Source: Candidatus Omnitrophica bacterium 4484_49 (GTDB lineage Bacteria; Omnitrophota; Gorgyraeia; Kaelpiales; Kaelpiaceae). Taken from it: a stretch of 7,988 nt of DNA. The stretch lies in assembly GCA_002085265.1 (NCBI GenBank), contig NATI01000065.1:1-7988 (forward strand), given 5' to 3'. The position numbers were made by a program, and so were the translations under genes. Below, in pieces: positions 4,662-7,988 of this stretch; the first letter of the stretch is position 1; every line of letters starts with the position of its first letter. The notes below the pieces were generated by a model, which did no database searches, was not told where the DNA came from, and worked only from the letters and a program-made list of their open reading frames with translations.

Positions 4662-5573
4662 ATGAAGATAGCAGAAAATATTACCCGGGTAGTCGGGAAT
4701 ACTCCCCTGGTGTACCTGAATAAGATAGGGAGAGACCTTCCCGGGAAACTGGCTGGGAAACTGGAATTCTTTAACCCCTGCGGCAGTGTTAAAGATAGAA
4801 TTGGATTGGCGATGATAGAAACTGCAGAAAAGCAGGGGCTTATCAATTCCCGTACGGTCATCATTGAACCCACAAGTGGAAATACCGGGATCGGGTTGGC
4901 TTTTGTCTGTGCCCAGAGGGGATATCGCCTCATATTGACTATGCCGGAAAGTATGTCAATTGAGCGCAGGAAACTCCTTGCGCATTTTGGAGCTGAAATT
5001 GTTCTTACCTCAGCAGAAAAGGGGATGAAAGGAGCGGTGGAGAAAGCAGAAGAACTTTTGAGCCAGATCCCCAATTCTTTTATGCCCCAGCAGTTTAAAA
5101 ATTCTGCTAATCCTGAAATTCATAGAAAAACAACCGCTGAGGAAATCTGGAGGGATACTGAAGGCAATGTGGATATCGTGGTGGCTGGGGTTGGAACTGG
5201 AGGGACAATTACCGGTATCGCTGAAGTCATAAAAGATAGAAAGCCCGATTTTAAAGCGATTGCTGTTGAGCCTAAAAATTCCTCGGTTTTATCCGGTGGT
5301 AATCCTGGATGTCATAAGATTCAGGGAATTGGGGCAGGATTTGTCCCCAAGGTTTTAAATGTGGGTATTATAGATGAGATTATTCAGGTAGACGACAACG
5401 ATGCTGTGGAGACCGCTAGGAGACTGGCTAAGGAGGAAGGGATACTTGCTGGGATTTCTTCAGGAGCGAGTGTATGGGCAGGAATTGAAGTTGCCAGAAG
5501 GGAAGAGAATAAGGATAAACTGATTGTGGTAATATTGCCGGATACAGGAGAAAGATACCTTTCTATGTGGTGA
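4662..5573 (+). CDS. cysK: Cysteine synthase (O-acetylserine sulfhydrylase), PLP-dependent
   Basis: It converts O-acetylserine and sulfide to cysteine and acetate in the cytoplasm. The 303-residue protein has all expected features: the PLP-lysine motif NPCGSVKDRIG with K44, the substrate loop PTSGNTGIG (residues 70-78), the phosphate-binding loop GTGGT (178-182), AGISSGAS (263-270) with the Ser that contacts the pyridine nitrogen, and PDTGERYLS near the end. The usual family length is about 305-310, and the C-terminus here is short (ends YLSMW), so it lacks part of the usual tail. The tail is where serine acetyltransferase docks in the CysE-CysK complex, but that region is variable. The start has AGGAGG at 4651-4656, 5 nt before ATG, and the gene follows the Rrf2 stop by 12 nt. 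A sister such as cystathionine beta-synthase or O-phosphoserine sulfhydrylase cannot be excluded from sequence alone, but the motif set is the plain CysK type. Confidence 0.92.
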   Translation: MKIAENITRVVGNTPLVYLNKIGRDLPGKLAGKLEFFNPCGSVKDRIGLAMIETAEKQGLINSRTVIIEPTSGNTGIGLAFVCAQRGYRLILTMPESMSIERRKLLAHFGAEIVLTSAEKGMKGAVEKAEELLSQIPNSFMPQQFKNSANPEIHRKTTAEEIWRDTEGNVDIVVAGVGTGGTITGIAEVIKDRKPDFKAIAVEPKNSSVLSGGNPGCHKIQGIGAGFVPKVLNVGIIDEIIQVDDNDAVETARRLAKEEGILAGISSGASVWAGIEVARREENKDKLIVVILPDTGERYLSMW

Positions 5574-5588
5574 AAAAGGAGGTGAGCA

Positions 5589-6791
5589 ATGACCAAGACA
5601 ATTCAGGAGATAAATGAAAAAATTAAGAAGGGACAGGCGGTTGTAGTTACTGCTGAAGAGATGATTGAAATTGTGAGAAAAAAGGGAGAAAAGCAGGCAG
5701 CAAAAGAAGTTGATGTGGTAACCACAGGGACATTTGGGCCTATGTGTTCTTCAGGTGCCTATATAAATATCGGACATGCTAAGCCCAAAATAAAACTTGG
5801 AGGTGGTGAGGTTTATATCAATGGAGTAGAAGTTTATGCTGGATTCGCAGCGGTGGATATTTATATCGGCGCTTCATCTTTGCCACCGGATGACCCCAGA
5901 AATAAAATCTATCCTGGAGAGTTCAGATATGGTGGGGGGCATGTAATAGAAGAGCTGGTTGCGGGTAAAGACCTGGTTCTGACAGCCACCGCCTATGGGA
6001 CGGATTGTTATCCCAGAAAAGAATTGAGAACTCTTATCAACATCAGAGATTTAAATGAAGCAGTGCTTTTTAACCCCAGAAACTGTTATCAGAACTATAA
6101 TGTCGCAGTTAATCTTTCTGACCGCATTATCTATACCTATATGGGGACATTAAAGCCCAAACTCGGCAATGCCAATTACTGCAGTGCAGGGCAACTTTCC
6201 CCGCTTTTAAATGACCCCTATTACAAAACGATTGGAATTGGCACCAGGATTTTTCTTGGAGGAGGAACTGGATATATAGCTTGGTGGGGTACCCAGCATA
6301 ATCCTGGAGTAGAAAGGTCTGAGAATGGAGTGCCTTTATCTCCTGCAGGGACACTTGCAGTAATTGGGGATTTAAAGCAGATGAAGCCGGAATGGTTGAG
6401 AGGAACGAGCATGTTAGGGTATGGAGTTACACTTACTGTTGGGATAGGGATTCCGATACCAGTTTTAAGCGAAGAGATTGCGTATTACACCTCGGTAAAG
6501 GATGAAGAGATTTATACCCAGATAGTCGATTACAGTAAACCTTATCCACAAGGGATTTCAGAAAGCTTGGGCCAGGTGAATTATGCTCAATTGAGAAGTG
6601 GAAAAATCAGGATAAGTAATAAAGAGGTACCCACTGGAAGTTTATCCAGTTATGTCAAAGCCAGGGAGATTGCTAACATCCTTAAGGAATGGATAAAACA
6701 GGGGAAATTCTTACTTACCGAACCTGTAGCGAAACTGCCGCAGGCAGAATCAGATTATAAATTTAAACCATTAAAAATTCGGGAAGTTTAA
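5589..6791 (+). CDS. DUF39 homocysteine biosynthesis protein (L-aspartate semialdehyde sulfurtransferase type, COG1900)
   Basis: A 400-residue member of the family that includes Methanosarcina MA1821. There it and a ferredoxin-like partner make homocysteine by adding sulfide-derived sulfur to aspartate semialdehyde, bypassing O-acylhomoserine. Typical stretches are TTGTFGPMCSSGAYIN, KIKLGGGEVYINGVEVYAG, and the LGGGTGYIAWWGTQHNPG region (about 223-240). Candidate sulfur-carrying cysteines are C53 (GPMCSSGA) and C140 (GTDCYPRK), both in conserved-looking contexts; others are C166 and C198. The methanogen protein carries CBS domains at its C-terminus, but this one ends soon after the DUF39 core, so it is the short bacterial form. 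The start is secured by AAGGAGGTGA at 5576-5585, 3 nt upstream of the ATG (AGGAGG core 6 nt upstream), one of the best ribosome binding sites in the window. It follows cysK by 15 nt and is followed by its partner after 11 nt. Confidence 0.88.
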   Translation: MTKTIQEINEKIKKGQAVVVTAEEMIEIVRKKGEKQAAKEVDVVTTGTFGPMCSSGAYINIGHAKPKIKLGGGEVYINGVEVYAGFAAVDIYIGASSLPPDDPRNKIYPGEFRYGGGHVIEELVAGKDLVLTATAYGTDCYPRKELRTLINIRDLNEAVLFNPRNCYQNYNVAVNLSDRIIYTYMGTLKPKLGNANYCSAGQLSPLLNDPYYKTIGIGTRIFLGGGTGYIAWWGTQHNPGVERSENGVPLSPAGTLAVIGDLKQMKPEWLRGTSMLGYGVTLTVGIGIPIPVLSEEIAYYTSVKDEEIYTQIVDYSKPYPQGISESLGQVNYAQLRSGKIRISNKEVPTGSLSSYVKAREIANILKEWIKQGKFLLTEPVAKLPQAESDYKFKPLKIREV

Positions 6792-6802
6792 GGAGGTGCG
6801 GG

Positions 6803-7216
6803 ATGACTGAAAGTAAAGTAGTTTTGCACTTCCCACCTCATTTAGTGGACAAGCCTTTGATTTATAAACTTTCCAGAGATTTTGATCTGGAATTCAATAT
6901 CCTTAAAGCTTCGGTTACTCCCCAGGAGGAAGGAATTCTGGTCCTGGAGCTGAAAGGAGATGATGATAATTTTCAGCATGCAATTGCTTATCTTAAAGAA
7001 AATGGTGTTGATGTTCAGGCTCTTACCCAGGATATCAATTTGAACTATGAACTCTGCATCCATTGCGGGTTATGCGTTCCCATATGTCCGGTATCAGCGC
7101 TTGTGAAGGATGGGGAAACGGATGAGGTAAAGTTCGTGAAGGAAAAATGCATTGCCTGTGAGTTATGCGGAAAGGTCTGTCCCTATAACGCAATTGAAGT
7201 AAGTCTCAATGCCTAA
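6803..7216 (+). CDS. NIL-domain plus 2x[4Fe-4S] ferredoxin (homocysteine biosynthesis partner)
   Basis: A 137-residue protein with an N-terminal NIL domain (residues about 5-75, ferredoxin-like fold, also found in methionine ABC transporters where it senses methionine) and a C-terminal two-cluster ferredoxin. The cluster ligands are C85, C88, C91 and C95 (ELCIHCGLCVPICP), and C116, C119, C122 and C126 (KCIACELCGKVCP). This is the architecture of MA1822, the partner of MA1821, which is needed with the sulfurtransferase to make homocysteine from sulfide in methanogens. The electron-transfer or sulfur-activating role is known for the family, not shown here. The NIL domain could bind homocysteine or methionine for feedback, which is an inference. 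AGGAGG at 6791-6796 lies 6 nt before ATG; the stop overlaps larE's start by 8 nt. Confidence 0.9.
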   Translation: MTESKVVLHFPPHLVDKPLIYKLSRDFDLEFNILKASVTPQEEGILVLELKGDDDNFQHAIAYLKENGVDVQALTQDINLNYELCIHCGLCVPICPVSALVKDGETDEVKFVKEKCIACELCGKVCPYNAIEVSLNA

Positions 7217-7988
7217 ACTGCAAGAATTAAAAAATTATCTTGAAGAATTAGGTTCTGCAGCTCTTGCTTTTTCAGGAGGCGTGGACAGCAGTTTCCTGCT
7301 GAAGATATCCCGACAGGTTTTAAGAGATAGAATAATTGCAGTCACGGTTTTCTCTCAGGTGATGCCTGAATGGGAAATACATTCGGCGCGCAAAATTGCC
7401 AGGATGTTGAATGTGAGACATTTAATCCTGGAGACAGAAATCAGGGATAAAAAATTTCTGAGGAATGACAGAGACAGATGCTACTGGTGTAAGAAAAAAA
7501 TTTTTAATGAAGTTAAAAAAATCGCAACACAGCTGGGAATTGGGACTGTTATCGAAGCCTCTACCTATGATGACCTTGACGACTGGCGTCCGGGGATGAG
7601 CGCACTCAGGGAGCTGAAAGTTAAAAGCCCTCTTATTGAATTTAAATTTACCAAGAAGGAGATAAGGTTATTCTCTAAAAAACTCCATCTCCCCACTTGG
7701 GATAAACCTTCCTCTTCCTGTCTTGCGACCAGAATTCCTTACGGGAGGAGAATTACACCTGATGTGCTGAACAGAATCGCTTCCGCTGAAAAGTTTCTCC
7801 TCAAGAAGGGGATTCATCAGGTGAGGGTTAGGGATTATGGAGATCTGGCCAGAATTGAAGTCTCTCCTTCTCAGATTTCTCGTTTTTCCAACTCAAAATT
7901 CCGAAAAAATATAGTTACAAAATTTAGAAATTTGGGATATAGATATATAACACTTGACCTTGAAGGTTACAGAATGGGTAGTATGAAT
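7209..7988 (+). CDS. larE: LarE-type ATP-dependent sulfur transferase (PP-loop), 3' end beyond window
   Basis: The gene runs off the right edge after 260 codons but ends at GYRMGSMN, close to the usual LarE C-terminus (commonly GYR-x-GS-x-N plus a few residues), so only a short tail is missing. LarE uses ATP to activate a carboxylate and transfers sulfur to it; in lactate racemase cofactor synthesis its substrate is the pyridine dicarboxylate made by LarB. Visible features are the PP-loop SGGVDSS (residues 22-28), the CYWCKKK segment (C91, C94) and PSSSCLATRIPYG (C171). The cysteine pair plus the third cysteine fits the cluster-bearing, catalytic LarE subtype and not the single-cysteine sacrificial type. 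No larA, larB or larC is in the window. Its start overlaps the ferredoxin gene by 8 nt and has no strong ribosome binding site, so it is probably translationally coupled and belongs to the sulfur operon. Confidence 0.85.
   Translation, partial: MPKLQELKNYLEELGSAALAFSGGVDSSFLLKISRQVLRDRIIAVTVFSQVMPEWEIHSARKIARMLNVRHLILETEIRDKKFLRNDRDRCYWCKKKIFNEVKKIATQLGIGTVIEASTYDDLDDWRPGMSALRELKVKSPLIEFKFTKKEIRLFSKKLHLPTWDKPSSSCLATRIPYGRRITPDVLNRIASAEKFLLKKGIHQVRVRDYGDLARIEVSPSQISRFSNSKFRKNIVTKFRNLGYRYITLDLEGYRMGSMN

Noticed and set aside
4637..5074. 145-codon open frame on the minus strand opposite cysK
   Set aside because: It is antisense to a clearly recognised cysK with all motifs; there is no ribosome binding site or family match.

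Overview
The window looks like bacterial chromosome from an AT-rich, probably anaerobic and uncultivated lineage. The evidence is the consensus sigma70-type promoters, strong AGGAGG ribosome binding sites, a bacterial-type Rrf2 regulator, and the oxygen-sensitive DUF39 plus NIL/ferredoxin route to homocysteine. The gene set (release-factor-like rescue protein, DUF4126 remnant, lone RAM domain, DUF39, LarE) would fit a candidate phylum such as Omnitrophota, but the sequence alone does not settle the taxonomy.

Left part, about 1-3140: a patchwork of small, chimeric and broken genes, all on the plus strand. A 375-codon frame opens with the P-loop start of the GTPase Der and then switches, after about 30 codons, to an unrelated nucleotidyltransferase-like protein. 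Next come an intact GGQ-motif ribosome-rescue factor, a deleted and frameshifted DUF4126 membrane-protein remnant, and a stand-alone RAM (Lrp/AsnC effector) domain whose start overlaps that remnant. A putative secreted protein of unknown function follows; it runs into the second copy of a 114-bp direct repeat (108 of 114 bases identical) and stops there. A gene-fragment-like 75-codon frame lies just after the repeat.

Middle, 3140-4108: a putative exported protein of unknown function. Its C-terminal part carries an ENG...EFGV motif that recalls lysozyme-like domains.

Right part, 4152-7988: a sulfur-amino-acid operon. A perfect TTGACA-17-TATAAT promoter overlaps a 16-bp-arm inverted repeat that is a strong operator candidate. 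It drives an Rrf2 regulator with three cysteines (IscR-like spacing), cysteine synthase CysK, a DUF39 homocysteine-synthesis sulfurtransferase, its NIL-domain/2x[4Fe-4S] ferredoxin partner, and a LarE-type PP-loop sulfur transferase that runs off the window end. Together these suggest an Fe-S- or cysteine-responsive switch controlling sulfide entry into cysteine and homocysteine.

A feature running through the left and middle parts is that four gene starts have a -10-like box 6-8 nt before the ATG and no Shine-Dalgarno, which implies leaderless mRNAs. The operon genes cysK, DUF39 and NIL-ferredoxin use strong Shine-Dalgarno sites.
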